Of a stretch of DNA of 64,000 bases, positions 43,258 through 57,142 are shown in pieces (positions within the stretch are counted from its first letter, which is position 1; every line of letters begins with the position of its first letter). The notes beneath the pieces are model-generated. The model made no database searches, was not told the DNA's origin, and saw only the letters and a list, made by a program, of their open reading frames with translations. The stretch is from Lucinisca nassula (taxonomy: Eukaryota > Mollusca > Bivalvia > Lucinida > Lucinidae). Where the stretch lies: assembly GCA_963580285.1 (NCBI GenBank), contig OY757019.1:58858587-58922586 (forward strand). Reading direction: 5' to 3'. A program made the translations under genes and the position numbers.

Positions 43258-44341
43258 GTCCATTTCTCAAAAACCGTAAAAGCTTCATCAATGATATTTG
43301 ATACAAACTTGAATATAATAATGTCAAATTCAATGCAGTCACCACAATCTCACCTTGACCTTCATTGCATGGTTCACTGACTTTGTTGCACATTGAACAG
43401 ACTCAATAAAACCGAGTCTGCTATTTTGGTTTATTTGGTGTATTCCTTGCTTCGATTCCTGATCTTTGTTTTACTTCTACTTTCCAAAGGATCTAACTTC
43501 AGAACTTATTTATAACATTGCGACCATCCCGACGTTCACCCTAATGTAAGATTCCGTTTCTCAAGAATTATATGATATTCATTAATTGTACGTGAAACAA
43601 ACTTGAATCTTGGAGTAACAACCTCTATTCAGGCATCCATGTTTGACCTTGACCTATATTTCAAGGTTCGATGACTTTGGGCCCCCGTAGGCGCGACATA
43701 GCCTTGGGCGGAATTCTTTTATACTACAAAAAAAATTCGTCAAGGTAATTATTTTCCATATACCCCGTGGGCAAAAACATATATAACCCTCTCGCGACTT
43801 ACTTCACTGAATTTCAGTGTCAGCCATCTTGGATTTACTGCGCAGTTGACAATATAAGCAATATAATTTCATGCGACAAATTTAGTTCCAGCCAATAAAT
43901 GAATAAATAAATAAATAAACAGATAAATAAATAAATAACTTCTGATTGTTTTTCATTTATTCGGTACTTTATTTCATTGTTTTCCTATATAAAACTCTCA
44001 TTCTAACATCTCCTAAAGATTTTCCCACAGAGCGCCGCGATCAACGTGGTGCGTGCAGAAGGGCGTGTTTATGTCACATGTAAACATGTACTCGTACTTT
44101 TCACGACTGTACAAAATGTCGTCATAAAGCTTTCAAGTATAACATATTCGATATTTTTATTCTTTATCACATTCCCCGCCTGAAAGCTATATTTACCCTG
44201 GCCTAACGGTTTGGCAAATGTCGCTCTCCGTCAGGAATCAGAATAATTTATAAAATATAAGCATAGGTATTTGCATTTTATTACATAGACTTTGATGTGA
44301 GCAAAAGTACCGCGAACCGTTACCTTAATGTCTATCAATTA

Positions 44342-45222
44342 ATGTCACCATGTAGACATGACATATTTCAATGAATGTCTCCTTGTTGTCATGTTTTGTT
44401 TGTTTGATTTGAGGTTGAACGTTCCCGCCAACACTGTATAGGTCATTTTGGAGACACTGTTTTCAATTATGTGAGATGATTCTCAACATTGGGATGAAAC
44501 GCCATATCAACCCCAGTCGCCCAATGAAAGTAATATGGTTAATAAACATGAAAGGTCCGTCTCGCACCGCTTTGCCTGGGCAAGCTTAGATCCTCTTAGC
44601 GGTTTACCAGTACTCGTGTACGGTCGGTTTCATCTCTGCGTGGAAGCATCCTGCAGCCCATTTATTTCCCCAAGTCCTAATTGGCGGGGACCGACGTTGT
44701 CATGTTATATTGTTTATGAATATATCCATGAAGTCATAGCAAGTAGACATAACACCTTGTCATTATATATTTCCATGAATATTTGCATGAAGACATAACA
44801 AGACTCCATGGATGTCTCTAAGGAGTCATGATATGATTTCATGAATGTCCTCATGTAGGCACAGCATGTCCGGATGATGTCTTTGTGAAGTCATGATACG
44901 TTTCCATGAATGTCTCCTTGTAGACATAGCCTGTTTCCATAAGTGTCTCTATGAAGTCCAATTATTCTTTGAATTTCTCCATGTTCCACGACAGTTTTTA
45001 CATAGTCAAAATGTGGTTTCATAAATGGCTCTATGAAGGCGTGATATGTTTCCATGTGTGAATTTTGTATATTACGACATGTGTTCACGAATGTCTGGCA
45101 TGTTTCCATTTATTCGGCATATCTCATTATATGCACAGCATTTTTTCCATTTCATGTCTCCAATGTAGGCATGTCAGTTTCCATGAATGCCTTCAGAAAG
45201 CTATTGCAATGAACAAAATAGA
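44342..45222. repeat. CATGAATGTCTCC minisatellite, copy B
   Basis: Counterpart of 21040-21920, with SINE-A at 44396-44695. Confidence 0.7.
44396..44695 (-). mobile_element. SINE-A in minisatellite, copy B
   Basis: Counterpart of 21094-21393 with the same GTTGTCATGTT target duplication. Confidence 0.85.
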
Positions 45223-45536
45223 TGTTCTCATTGAAACAAGCAGTCAATATAGCATCTATGAAATGAGGCCTAGTTAGTTCTACACGTAGTTTAAATTTCA
45301 AGACGTATAACATTGATAAAATTATATACTACACCCAGCAATAACTTCAGCTTTATCTTCAAAAATGTTCATTCTTGAATAAATATCGATTAAAGTTGAG
45401 TCAGTCTTAAATCTGCACAGCTAATTAATGGATAAACATAAAGTCTTTCTCCCGTGTGCATATGACAATGTCTGCCAAAGCCGTTGATGCAAAGTTGTCC
45501 ATATTTATATGCCTGCTGTGCCTGTACTTCATTTAT

Positions 45537-45755
45537 TTAGTATAGCCATGGTCGTCCATAAGGGCTGTAGTCATTGAAATCATAGCTGTTTCCCACGTCG
45601 TAGGGGTTGCTCCAATCATTCTGATCATATTGGTTGTAAAAGCCGAAGTTGCCCCCAATGTAAGGGCGGTAAGGAAGTATAATTGGCGTGCCACTGACCA
45701 TGGTTCCAGCAATTACAACCACCAGGAGACAGCAAATCAGCTTAAGGGTCGCCAT
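45537..45755 (-). CDS. Small secreted Tyr/Asn/Asp-rich peptide, second copy
   Basis: Encodes the same 72 residues as 22235-22453: signal peptide MATLKLICCLLVVVIAGTMV, Tyr-rich mature part, RPWLY end. Flanking promoter and 3' sequence are also identical as far as I compared them. If the duplication is real this locus has two co-oriented, sequence-identical genes 23.3 kb apart with no divergence between them. Confidence 0.7.
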   Translation of the reverse strand: MATLKLICCLLVVVIAGTMVSGTPIILPYRPYIGGNFGFYNQYDQNDWSNPYDVGNSYDFNDYSPYGRPWLY

Positions 45756-46120
45756 CTTACCAATGGAGTTATAGAAGCCTATGCAAGTCTATCTGAAATT
45801 ATATAATTCGATGTTGAAAATTATATAACGTTTTAATTACTCAGTGCAATTTATTTAAGCTCTGATGGCCTTAGATCATGCAATTAGCAAATCAAATCCC
45901 TGTATACCCTCCCCTGCCCATCCATTCACCAACACACACGCATGCAAACACGCACGCACGTACGCAATTGTCATGGATTTGACGATAACCTGCATATTAC
46001 ATGTAAATAGACGGTATTAACGAATGTTTAAGAAACAGTTTTTTCAACTGTACATGTAACTCCTAGGATTTTAAGAATTTCGACTCAAAATACATATTGT
46101 TGTTGCTTGTTAAAACCTCA

Positions 46121-46444
46121 TTGGCCCCCGCCCTTGGGGCTTGAGGAACTAGTTGGGCTGTATGATGCTTCCACGCAAAGCTGAAACCGACCGCACACGA
46201 ATACTGGTAACCGCTTAGAGGATCTAAGCGTGCCTAGGCAAAGCGGTGCGAATAGGACCCTCCAGGCTTATAAACCCTATTGGTTTCTTTGGGAGACAGT
46301 GCTTGAGCTGACATTTCATCTCATTGTCGGGTAAAAGGCCAATAATATTGAAAGCAACGTTTCCAAATTGTCCTATACAATGTTGACGGGGAAGTAATAC
46401 ATCAAATCAAACAAAAAAAAAAAAAAAAAAAAAAAACAATCAAC
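46121..46444 (+). mobile_element. SINE-A, copy B (poly-A tail variant)
   Basis: Counterpart of 22819-23141; the A run is one base different in length. Confidence 0.85.
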
Positions 46445-46828
46445 AACCTCAATGCAGCAGCTTCGCCCACATGGCATGTCGTCGCGAATCCCTATATTGC
46501 GATATGACACATGAAAGTGTTCTGAAAAGAAATAACAATTAAAAACAAACACGCTTATTTGTTGATCCCTTCCGTCCCCATAACAGCGAACCCAAGGGAA
46601 TGACTCGGGTTCATATCCAAACTCCCGTTCAATGTGTTGTACATCTATCATTACTGAGTAGATGTGCATTTTGTTTCAAATTTAACTTAAATGCTCTTAT
46701 TTTTCCAACCCTAAGGGATTGCACTTATAATTTCATTTCACCGTTCCTTGACTGTCACCCTTTAGATACCTGTTGTAGGTCTTTTTTATCAGTTATCCCC
46801 CTATATAAATTGCATTGTAACGCATTGA

Positions 46829-47134
46829 TTTTGTTTGTTTGATTTGAGGTTTAACGTCCCCGTCAACACTGTAAAGATCATTTTGGAGACGTTGCTTCCA
46901 ATTTTGTGGGACTTTTACTCGACATTGTGATGAAATGACATCTCAAGCCCTGTCGCCCAATGCTACCATTAGGGTTTATAAGCATGGACGGTCCGACTCG
47001 TGCGCACCGCTTTGCCTGGGCACACTTAGATCCTCTAAGCTGTTTACCAGTACTCGTGTGCGGGTCGGATTCAGCACTGCGTGGAAGCATCAAGCCGCCC
47101 ATATATTTCTTCAAGCCCCGAAGGGCGGGGGCTG
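46829..47134 (-). mobile_element. SINE-A, copy B
   Basis: Counterpart of 23526-23831. Confidence 0.85.
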
Positions 47135-47425
47135 TGTAACCCATTGACCTGATAAAGATATGCTATCTCGGGACAAGTGAGCTTTATCATGTCAACGTGA
47201 CATTGCAATTTTATGAAAGAAGCGGACTACTGGCAAAGTGACGAAAATGTTATTGTTACTGGGAAAAATGAAAAAAAAAAAAAATACTTAAAAAAAGAAA
47301 TATCATAGGAAACAAGTAGTCAACTGATACTAAATATATCGACCGCCAGAATGCTTGGACGCATTGGGGATCATCAATAACTGATCGTTAATTGCTAATT
47401 TAAGAGTGTACAAGGGGATAAACTG

Positions 47426-47678
47426 ATAAATAGAATACCTGATTCGTATCATTTCATATCAAGTTTATCAGCCTCGGCTTCGAGAACGCATGTAGAATTG
47501 CTCGGCAAGCCTTGCATTTCTACAAGCGTTCTCAAAGCCTTGCCTGATAAACGTATCAGGCTCGGCTTCGAGTACGCATGTAGAATTGCTCGGCAAGCAT
47601 CGCATTTCTACAAGCGTTCTCAAAGTCTTGCCTGATAAACTTTATATCAAAAGACACGAACCTGGTATTCTCTATTTA
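47426..47678. repeat. Nested palindromic element, copy B
   Basis: Counterpart of 24125-24377, with the same two ~90-bp palindromes. Confidence 0.85.
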
Positions 47679-47780
47679 GACCGATGTTCGTGCGTCGTTG
47701 TATTACAATTGCTTGTTTGATATTTATGGGCTTTTTGTAAGCATAAATGTTTGGGGGCTCTTGTTATACCCTTTTCCTAT

Positions 47781-48262
47781 TTGAAGGATTTACCTTCAGG
47801 TCTTTCGTATACTGTTTAACTGAATGACCGTTATGGAGATCGCTTTAGTTTTGACGCTATTACAAATAAATTTAAACTTACAATATCTCCCCTTATGTTA
47901 AATTCTGCTTCTTCTGTACGAATTACCCCATTCTATTAATATCATTAGTGCTATGTTGCCGTTGGTATTGGTCAGACCTATTGATTTGTTTTCTGTCACT
48001 TCCATTAATTAGAGTTAAATCATCTCCTATAAAACGCCCGTCCTTCGCGAAAATATACTGATCCGTTCGAAAGAAGTGGAACGTATCCTAGTGTTTCTAA
48101 GTGTAATGCTAAGAGGTGCAGGTGCTGTTCGCATTTATGCACTGCGTCAACCGTTTCATCTATAAACGGTAGACGCTTTTGTTTAGTTAATCTGTCCGAT
48201 CTGCTATGTAAGTCTATGGATTTGATATATAAATGTGCCCTGCGTTGACCGTTTATCCAATA
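47781..48262 (+). pseudogene. P3 N-terminal Cys-rich module, copy B
   Basis: Counterpart of 24480-24961. KCNAKRCRCCSHLC is intact in frame. T24943 is G48244 just after the module. Confidence 0.6.
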
Positions 48263-49046
48263 ATCACGGGACAGTCATGCGTAATTACCGACCCGCAATA
48301 AATACACACATTGTAAAATACCTGTGTTGTGTTCAGTCGAGTGTATAGTCCGTTTTATTCACGTATACAAATGGCAAATTCGGCCCCATTCCAAATCCAA
48401 TTTTCGGAAGACAAATTTCCAATCTGGCCAAGCACAGGTTGTCCAAGAAATGTTGCAGTTCTTCTAAAGCTCTCTGAATAAATGCATGGTGTACAGTTTC
48501 AGTATTGCTATTAAGGTTTACCAAATTATTCTTGTGCTTCATTCTACGATGTAGTTTTTACGTAAGTACCCCACCCACTACATTACGGATTTTGAGGGCC
48601 TAAATATGCTCACTCTAGTTATTTTGTTTTTTGTTGTTGTTGTTTTTTTTTTGCAAGATATTTTGTCACAAATAAAATAAATGATGATTTTTTGACATTT
48701 TGACAATCTGAAGAAAAATATTAAAGTTTTGCTTCAGAACAAAGTCGCCAGATGCCCTTAAATTTGTGTCCTCCTTCAGGTCCGTCACTACGTTTTTATT
48801 AAGCCTTATTAAGGTAGCAGCCACCAAAAATGTCATAACATTTAGATGATGGGAGAATTGACCAAAAAGTTTAAAACTACAATCATTCTGTGCAATAATC
48901 TTTTTTGTTCTGTGTTTTTGTCTTGTATGAACCTGAATGAATTTAAGGAGGCCCAGGTACTTCTATCTATCTCTATCTTCTGATTTCGCTTTAACCTTTG
49001 GAGGGGACACATGTTTTGCAGGATGAAAGCCTACACAGTAATCATG

Positions 49047-49605
49047 TAATTGTGGTAGGGTTCTTTAACCTGCACAGGGATGGGTCTCCCTGCACAGGGG
49101 GCCTCCAGTTAACGTCCCGATACGAAGGACAGTGCCCGCCCATAGGGGCTTGAAGAAATATATGGGCTGCATGATGCTTCCACGCAGAGCTGAATCCGGC
49201 CCGCACACTAGTACCGGTAAACCGCTTATTGGATCTAAGCCTGTCCAGGAACCGCGGTGCGAGGCAGGACCGCCCATGCTAATAAACCCTATTGGTTTCA
49301 TTGGGCGGCAGGGCTTCAGATGTCATTTCATCTCAATGTCGGGTAAAAGTCCCCCAAAATTGGAAGCAACGTCTCCAAAATGACCTTTACAGTGTTGACG
49401 GGGACGTTAAACCTCCAATCAAACAAAACAAACAAACAAACGAAGGACAGTGCACTTTATGACGTTCATCCCTGCAAATGATGCCAATGGAGCGGAGCGT
49501 GTGAACGAACACCGAAATTTTATCACCGCTACCGGGGATTGAACCGGGGACCTCTAGCATTAGAGGCAAGTGCACTAACCACTGAGCTATCATGTGGATA
49601 TCATG
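49047..49605 (-). mobile_element. SINE-C split by SINE-A, copy B
   Basis: Counterpart of 25746-26304; the nested SINE-A is 49136-49439. Confidence 0.8.
49136..49439 (+). mobile_element. SINE-A inside SINE-C, copy B
   Basis: Same ACGAAGGACAGTGC flanks as copy A; A26115 is C49416 in its tail. Confidence 0.9.
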
Positions 49606-50119
49606 CTCCACATGATATTCATAGTTACCACATGTTTTGTATTCATAGTAGAATTACCCTAGTTTAAATCTTTTGGATAAAATTCTTACTGCAGTCACCG
49701 ACAGGAAGTATCTGTCAAGTATTATTATCTTATCTAACCATTTACGGGCCCTTGAATATTGATCCGGTTCCCAAACATTTGAGAGTTTGGGCCCTTGGGC
49801 AGCTTATTCCTGTTGTTTATTCCACAGTCTGCTGTCTGGCATAGGCCTGCTCTTCAAATAACAATACCATTAAAGAAAACCTTTTAGTGTTTGTAGTACA
49901 TTTTCCAAATTTCAGTCAAAATAACGATAATTTTCCCAATTCTAAAGGCCCCATCCCCATTCCCTAAAAGGGGTGCAAGACCCCTGCCTTGCCCTCTTTG
50001 GCAAGAGTCTGTGTAAGGTGTGCCCTTTTGATATGCAGTGCTGGGTGGCAAAAATGCCCTTATTTTGGAGTAGCACCCTGCCCTAATTTCAGTCTGCGGG
50101 AAACACTATATGTAATTAC

Positions 50120-50473
50120 CTGACATGCTGCAAATAGTAAAATGAAGTACGTCGGGCAAACTAATCGCATGTTAAAAAACAAGATTTTACCGAACACTGA
50201 AGTAGAATGAGTAAGCCTTAAAAAACTGACCCTTTCACGTACGGGTCATTCTACAACCAGTGGCAAAAATTGCTATAATATAAATTCTACAGTTAGGTTT
50301 AACGTTATTAAACGACATGAAACTGAATTAAAACGGATTATATTATTACAGACACATTTTCCAATGGGCTTTTATTACAGCATTTATCATGATGGTAATA
50401 TTCTAAAAAATGCCGGATTGGGATATTTTGTCGAAAGCGTAAAACTAGATCGCACGGCACCAGAAAAAATAGC
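50120..50473 (+). pseudogene. P3 GIY-YIG remnant, copy B
   Basis: Counterpart of 26819-27172 with KYVGQTNRMLK. Confidence 0.7.
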
Positions 50474-52081
50474 CATCAGAGGAGATGACAACCCCCCCCC
50501 CTACCAAAAGCCAATATGGCTTCCAGAAGACTGTTCACGAATAGAACGTGCGCCAGACTTAAAACACACTGGTAAGTCCATAGTATATTTTGTATATGTA
50601 ATGTTTATTGAGACTATCTTCGCCTAATGAAACAAAGGATCGCTTCTCAACATGATGAAGATCCAAGATTTCCAATGCACAAGGTACAGGTATACTGAGT
50701 TGTGATTCTTGCACATGAATTTTTCATCATTGTATATTCATGTACAATTGTGGCTAGCACAAGCAATAAATCTCAAAGGTTTTGGAGTTATAGCCATCAC
50801 AAGATTATACTGTCAGGGGATATAACTCTTAAACCAACGCGCTCAGAATTGTGGTTCATGTGCATGACACGCCTGCTTATCCTCATGTATACACGTACCC
50901 AGTACCATCGATTTGTCTCAAAGGGTATTCGAGATATGGCGATCACAAGGTTTTCTATTGAAAGGGGATCTAATTCAAATACCACAGCACCAAGAGGTGT
51001 GAACTAGCATACGAAATGCCTTCTATACCGTGTATTCAATTGTGCCAAGTTCCTTCAATATATCTAAAAGGGTATTGTAGTTTGCTCACACGGTGGTCAT
51101 GCGACTATATTGCAAGGGGAGATAACTCAAATAACCTAACACCCATTGTTGCGGTTCTTAGGCATGACACGCAATCTCCACCTTGTCCACAATAGTGAGA
51201 AGTTCCAGTGATATATTTCAAAGGGTATTGGTGTTATGGCTATCACAAGGTTATATTGTCCGAAGAGTTAATTAAAAAACAGGGTATCCGGACTCGTGGT
51301 TCTTGCACACGACACGAATGCTTAACGTCATGTACATCTGTACCAAATACCATCAATATATCTCAAAGAGTCTTGGAGATATCGCCATCACAAGGTAGTG
51401 ATTCTATTTTATTGGATGGGGAGATAACTAAAAAACATGGCACCCAGAGTTGTGATTCTTTCGCATGACACGCCGTCTCAGCCTTGTGAACAACTGTGCC
51501 AGGTACCATCAATATATATCAATATATCTCAAAGAGTCTTGGAGATATCGCCATCACAAGGTAGTGATTCTATTTTATTGGATGGGGAGTTAACTAAAAA
51601 CACACGGCACTCAGAGTTTCGGTTCTTTCGCATGACACGCCGTCTCAGCCTTGTGAACAACTGTGCCAGGTACCATCAATATATCTCGAAGGTTATTGGA
51701 GTCATGGCCATCACAAGATGGTCGCTCTATTTTATTGGAAGGGGACATAACTAAAAAACCATGGCAGCCAGAGTTGTGGTTCTTGCGCATGACACGCCGT
51801 CTCAGCCTTTTGAACAATTGTGCTAGGTACCATTAGTAATGGAGTTATTGCCATCAGAAGGTAGTCATTCTATTTTATTAAAAGGGGAAATAACTCAACA
51901 ACTATGCCAGCGAGAGTTATAGTTCTTGCGTATGACACGCCGTCTCAGCCTTGTTAAAAAATTGTGCCAAGAACCATCAATGAATCTTAAAGGATATTGG
52001 AGTTATGATCATCACAAGGTTGCGTCTACGGACGGACATACGTGATCGCTATATCCCCCGAACCTATTCGGTCGGGGATAA
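50474..52081. repeat. ~150-167-bp array in P3, copy B
   Basis: Counterpart of 27173-28783. The C run near 50495 is shorter, and one A run near 51960 is longer. Confidence 0.75.
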
Positions 52082-52968
52082 AAATGGCAACTGTAAACGT
52101 AAATTATGTGATTTTAAAAGAAACTATACCAGGCTGAAGTGACTCCATAATCTAACTATATTATGGACGCCAAGCAGTTCTTGCGTTTCTAAGTTCATTA
52201 TCGAATTCTGTATTGCGTATTCTGGACACAGATGCGAATAAATTCTAAGACAGTCCTAATTTGTTATACGATGCTGCTCGTTTAACTAGAGGTTATACTC
52301 AGCATGCTTTTCGTCCTTTCATCGATTCCGAAATTAATCACAAACGTCTTTTTATCAAAATAGCCTTCATTAATAAGTGTTAGGATTTTCTAGATTTACC
52401 TAGTATCTTCCGGGACAGTTCGGTGATTCATCTATTACTGCGTATTTCCAAAATGCTGCAACGCTCATTATTTGCTCTAATTACAATGAACCTGTCAGAT
52501 CTATCATTTATAATTTCAATAAACTTTTTTTCTGATCTTGATACTGACACTAACAGTTCTGATACTTGAGACTGTTAAAAGTCAGTGTATTGCTATCCTG
52601 CTTTTGATCATATTATTACTGGCAATTAAAAGCAATATTCCTGATTCTAGGATACGAACTATAATATCTAAAGGACCGAAATATCGATTTCCTTCTACAT
52701 TTTAATTCAAAACGTGTTGTGTTGAAATCACTGCTGCCTTAAATAAATTTTGTAGTCGATGGTGTAAACTAGTAAACACTTTCTACTCCCATAATACGAA
52801 ATTATTACATCATGTACCGAAAGCGTCTTTACGTCACTTTAAACTAGGTATTCAAGGTTGTTTTGCCTCCAGCAGACAAGGCTGCTAACAATGTGGCCGT
52901 TTTTGACGGCTCGACGATGTTTACACTTTTCAGCAAGAGCTTGGTGGTACTAAGGCCTATGAACTGCA
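52082..52968 (+). pseudogene. P3 pre-RT module, copy B
   Basis: Counterpart of 28784-29670. Confidence 0.75.
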
Positions 52969-53046
52969 GCCTACATCATAGTATAGTTTATATTGTCTTG
53001 TATTTTTGGATCACAGATTCTATTGTGAACTTTTGAAAATACTTGA

Positions 53047-53092
53047 GGGTCACTGATGAGGCAAAATTGACCGAAACTAGCTAGTCTGACCC
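53047..53092 (+). ncRNA. Hammerhead ribozyme, copy B (first)
   Basis: Same as 29749-29794: perfect GGGTCA/TGACCC stem I, intact core, weak stem II. Confidence 0.8.
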
Positions 53093-53390
53093 AGAAAACA
53101 TGTACACTTCATATTTTCCAATTCTGTGGTGTATTCCTTGTTTCTGATCTTGATACTGATACAAGGATAACCCGTTTATAGAACATATTTAACGTCACTG
53201 CAGCTTGTGTCACAGGATGTGTGGCGGCCGTAAAAAGTCTCCCTGCCCTACATCATAGTGTAGTTTATATTTTATTGTCCTTTGGGATCACTGATACCAT
53301 TTTGGAAAGAGGGTTGACGCGTCGTTAAACACGAAATCATCATCATCATCATCATCATCATCACCATTTTGGAATTTTGAAAATATTTGA

Positions 53391-53436
53391 AGGTCACTGA
53401 TGAGGCCTAATTAGCCGAAACTAGCTAGTCTTGCCC
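53391..53436 (+). ncRNA. Hammerhead ribozyme, copy B (second)
   Basis: Same as 30094-30139: intact CTGATGA and GAAAC, palindromic stem III. Confidence 0.8.
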
Positions 53437-53521
53437 ATTAAACATGTACAGTTCATATTTTCTAGTTCTGTGGTGTATTACTTGCTTCCAAAAGATAACC
53501 ATTTTATAGAACATATTTGAC

Positions 53522-54195
53522 TTTTGAGAGTGATGTAGTTGTAGTTGTATGTCTTACCGAAGGACAAGACGAGCGCTCTTCGTTATAATGGACTTACCCA
53601 AGCTTCATAAAAGGCCATGCAAAACGAGGTTTATAACACCTTCAAGCTCTTGTACCACCACTGAACTTTCCAAAGTGTTTAACCTTCATGCTTTACTGCC
53701 ATCAAAAACATGTGATTAAGGTCTTTGAAAGATCAGGGAGAAATCTTCTTCGATCTATAACAAATTCTAATGAAAAGTAGAAGTAAAACAAAGATCAGGA
53801 TCCAAAATAAAAAGACACAAGTGATACACACAGAAAGTAACAAACAACAACATAAATAAACCGTCACAGAAGAACCGCCTTGGAACGGTCAGTGGAAAGA
53901 ATTCCACTGGGAGGCGTAAATCGATTTTACATGGCCATAATCCTCGCCCTTACCTCTGTCGCGGTATACACTAATTTTGTTTAGTCCGCATGAAGGCTTG
54001 CTAACTCATCAATGTAACAAGTTTTAAATAAATTTTAATCCATAGGTTTTCGTATTTCAAGTCTATCTCACCCTTAACACTACACTTCCTCCTAATCTAA
54101 CGAAAGAAAAACTTAATAGTTTAACTAAATGGGCATTTCATAGAAAAGATTCCCTTGCACTTGCATGTAATGTAAGTAGTGTTTTGTGTTCACTC
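53522..54195 (+). pseudogene. P3 RT N-terminal part, copy B
   Basis: Counterpart of 30225-30898, with the minus-strand tail insert at 53775-54019. Confidence 0.7.
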
Positions 54196-54737
54196 CATTG
54201 CAAGTATTTATTTTTTCTGAACTTATATACTAAGTCATCATAAAATTCGGGTTCCGATAGACATTGTTGCAGAAGAGATTTATGTCCAAAACTGCATTTT
54301 AAAATTCAATCGGTATGACGTTTATAAAATTTTGAAAATGCTTTGCGTATTTCAAAATACCGATTACCCTGATTAAGAAGTTTCGCAAATAACACTTTAT
54401 TACGATATTTGAAGTCAGTTGCATGACTAGACACTCTGGCAAATCAAATTAATTTCGAAATATAACGCCATAGGATGCCGCACGAGGAACATCATCATCC
54501 AAGAAAGGAAAATTTACAATCTCAAAATCATCATGTTTGTAATAAACTTTGCAGGAGACAAACCCATCTACAATAGATAGATATAAATAAGACAAAGGGG
54601 GCCTCGGTATCACAAGAATTTGCTTTTTTAACTGAAATGTGTGTGTGTGTGTGTGTGGGAGGGGGGTTGTAATTTGATTGATCAAACCATCAAAATAGTT
54701 GTTTTAATATTTAATAAATCATCCAAATTTCTAGAAG
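54196..54737 (-). pseudogene. Inverted RT C-terminal piece, copy B
   Basis: Counterpart of 30899-31442; the TG microsatellite is two bases shorter. Confidence 0.75.
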
Positions 54738-55173
54738 TATCTGGCGGCTAACAAGAGACTCTATATGGCTTTCGTAGACCTGGAGAAGGCGTTTGATCGA
54801 GTGCCCCGGAAGGTCATTTGGTGCGCACTGAGAAAACTTGGAGTCAACAAGAGGATTGTGCGCCTAGTCAAGGTGATGTATGCTAATGCGCGTAGCCGTG
54901 TCCGTGTTCATTGAAGAGTTCGAAGTGAAGGTCGGTGTTCATCAAGTCTCTGTTTTTCATCATTGTGCTTGAAACCCTGCCACGCGGTTTCCGCTCTGGA
55001 ATCCCCTGAGATGACCTCTATGCCGACGACCTTGTCATCATAGATGAATCAGTCGAAGAATGTGTCAGGAGGCTCTTAAATGGGAGAGAAGCAATATATG
55101 AGAGAGGGCTGAGAGTAAATGCAGGGCAGACGAAGATCATTACCTGTGGTACGGGCCTGAACCTTCTGCAGAG
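54738..55173 (+). pseudogene. LINE RT 5' half, copy B
   Basis: Counterpart of 31443-31878, with [15 protein letters not shown] and LYADDLVII. Confidence 0.85.
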
Positions 55174-57142
55174 TTTGCTGTGTGTGTTACAGAAGGCCAA
55201 GACAAGCTTCCTACGCTATACTGGTTACCAAAACTTCATAAAAGACCTTACAGAGCACGGTTTATTGATAAATTCTAGCTCTTGCACTACCACTGAACTT
55301 TCTTAATTATAAACTTCCTGTCTTACTGCTATTAAAACGCATGTGATTAAATATTGTGATAAAGTCTTTGAAAGATCAGGAAGAAATCTGTTTTGATCTA
55401 TAAAAAATTCGAATGAGGTTTTAAATAAATTGAAATCCAGACGTTCTCGTGCTTCTAGTCTGTCTACTTACGGTTTCTCCACTCTTTACACTAAACTTCC
55501 TCATAATCTTATAAAAGAAAAGCTTAATGATTTAATTGAATGGACTTTTCATAGAGATGATTCTCTCTATCTTGCATGTAATGTCAGAAATGCATTATTC
55601 ACTTCTAAAGAGCATAAGATTTATACACTTTTGTCATGCCAGAAAGTGTGTGATGCCCTCACCTTTCTACTTGACAATATTTAAATGAGATTCGGTACTA
55701 AGTTATTTAGACAAATTGTGGGTATTCCGATGGGTACGAATTGTGCACCTCTTGCGGCTGATCTGTTAGGGTTTTGTTATGAAAGAGACTTCACGTTGTC
55801 GCTTTCCATTGATAATCAATCTGAAATAATTGATGCTTTTAGTTCTACTTCTAGATATTTAGATGATTTATTAAATATTGGCAATACTTAATTTGATGGT
55901 TTGATCAGTCAGATTTATCCCCTAGAACTTCAGTTAAACAAGGCAAATTCCTCTGATACCGAGGCCCCCTTTTTGGATTTACATTTATCTATTGTAGATG
56001 GGTTTGTTTCTTGCAAAATTTATGATAAACGTGATGATTTTGATTTCGAGATTGTAAATTTTCCTTTTTTGGACGGTGTGTTCCTCGTGCGACATCGTAC
56101 GGGGTTTATATTTCGCAGTCAATTCGATTCGCTAGTGTGTCTAGCCATGTATCCGACTTCAACACTCGTAATAAATTATTAACCCCTAAACTTCTTAATC
56201 CGGGGTATCGGTATCATAAACTAGGTAAAGCCTTGTCTACGTTTTATAGACGTCATTCTGATTTGGTTTCAAAATTCAATGTTGGACTTAAAACACTTCT
56301 GCTACAAGGTCTATCGGAACCCGAATTCTATGGTGACTTAGTATATAAATTCAGAAAACTACATGCCTGTAATGACTTAAGTACCCAATTTCGTAAAATC
56401 GTTCGTCGATATATAAAGATTGGGTACAACATCAATATTATAAAACAGGCTGCATGCATGTTGGTTAACCCAATCACGGTTGGCAACTTTGCTTCCCTCT
56501 TTGATTGCACATCGGTGGGTCGGGCTTAAGATTATATGACGGTTACAGCGTAAAAACATAAATGGAATTTTATTTTATTTTATTTTAGTATTCTTTATGT
56601 TGGTTGGCACCTGATGCTCCGTCTTTGGTCGGGCCCCCGGAGTCTAACTGTTGGTTTTCTTTTGCTCCAGCAATTCTGTTGTTGTATGCTGTCGAGTCCT
56701 CAACCTTGTTTAATCTCTGTAGTGTTTTTATTTGTATGTTCTCGGAGATGTTACACTGATGAGTTAGGAAGCCTTCATGCGGACTAAACAGAATTAGTGT
56801 ATACCGCGACAGAGATAAGGGCGAAGATTATGGCCATGTAAAATCGATTTAAGCCCCCAGTGGAATTCTTTCACCTGACCGTTCCAAGGCGGTTCTTCTG
56901 TGGCGGTTTATTTTTGTTGATGTTTGTGTGTATCACTAGTGTCTTTTTATTTTGGATGTCTTTTTATTTTGGATGGCCATTTGGCCATTTTGTGGGAAAG
57001 TAACTGTCCTTATGGCCATCCTCTGTTTAGGTTTCCATTATGGTCTGGTCGCTTCATGTTTGTGTTTCGTTCCCTTTGGTGTCTTTGATGGGTGGAGTAA
57101 GTTAATTTTATCGATTCCTGATCTTTGTTTTACTTCTACTTT
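55174..57142 (+). pseudogene. P5 Penelope-like RT and 3' tail, copy B
   Basis: Counterpart of 31879-33847 with the same stops and the same Gly in motif A. RT coding spans about 55174-56529 and the tail 56530-57142. T33717 is A57012 in the tail. Confidence 0.85.

Larger units (their letters stand above)
52969..53521 (+). repeat. Retrozyme-like dimer, copy B
   Basis: Counterpart of 29671-30224; the ATC microsatellite between the two ribozyme blocks differs in composition and length. Confidence 0.8.
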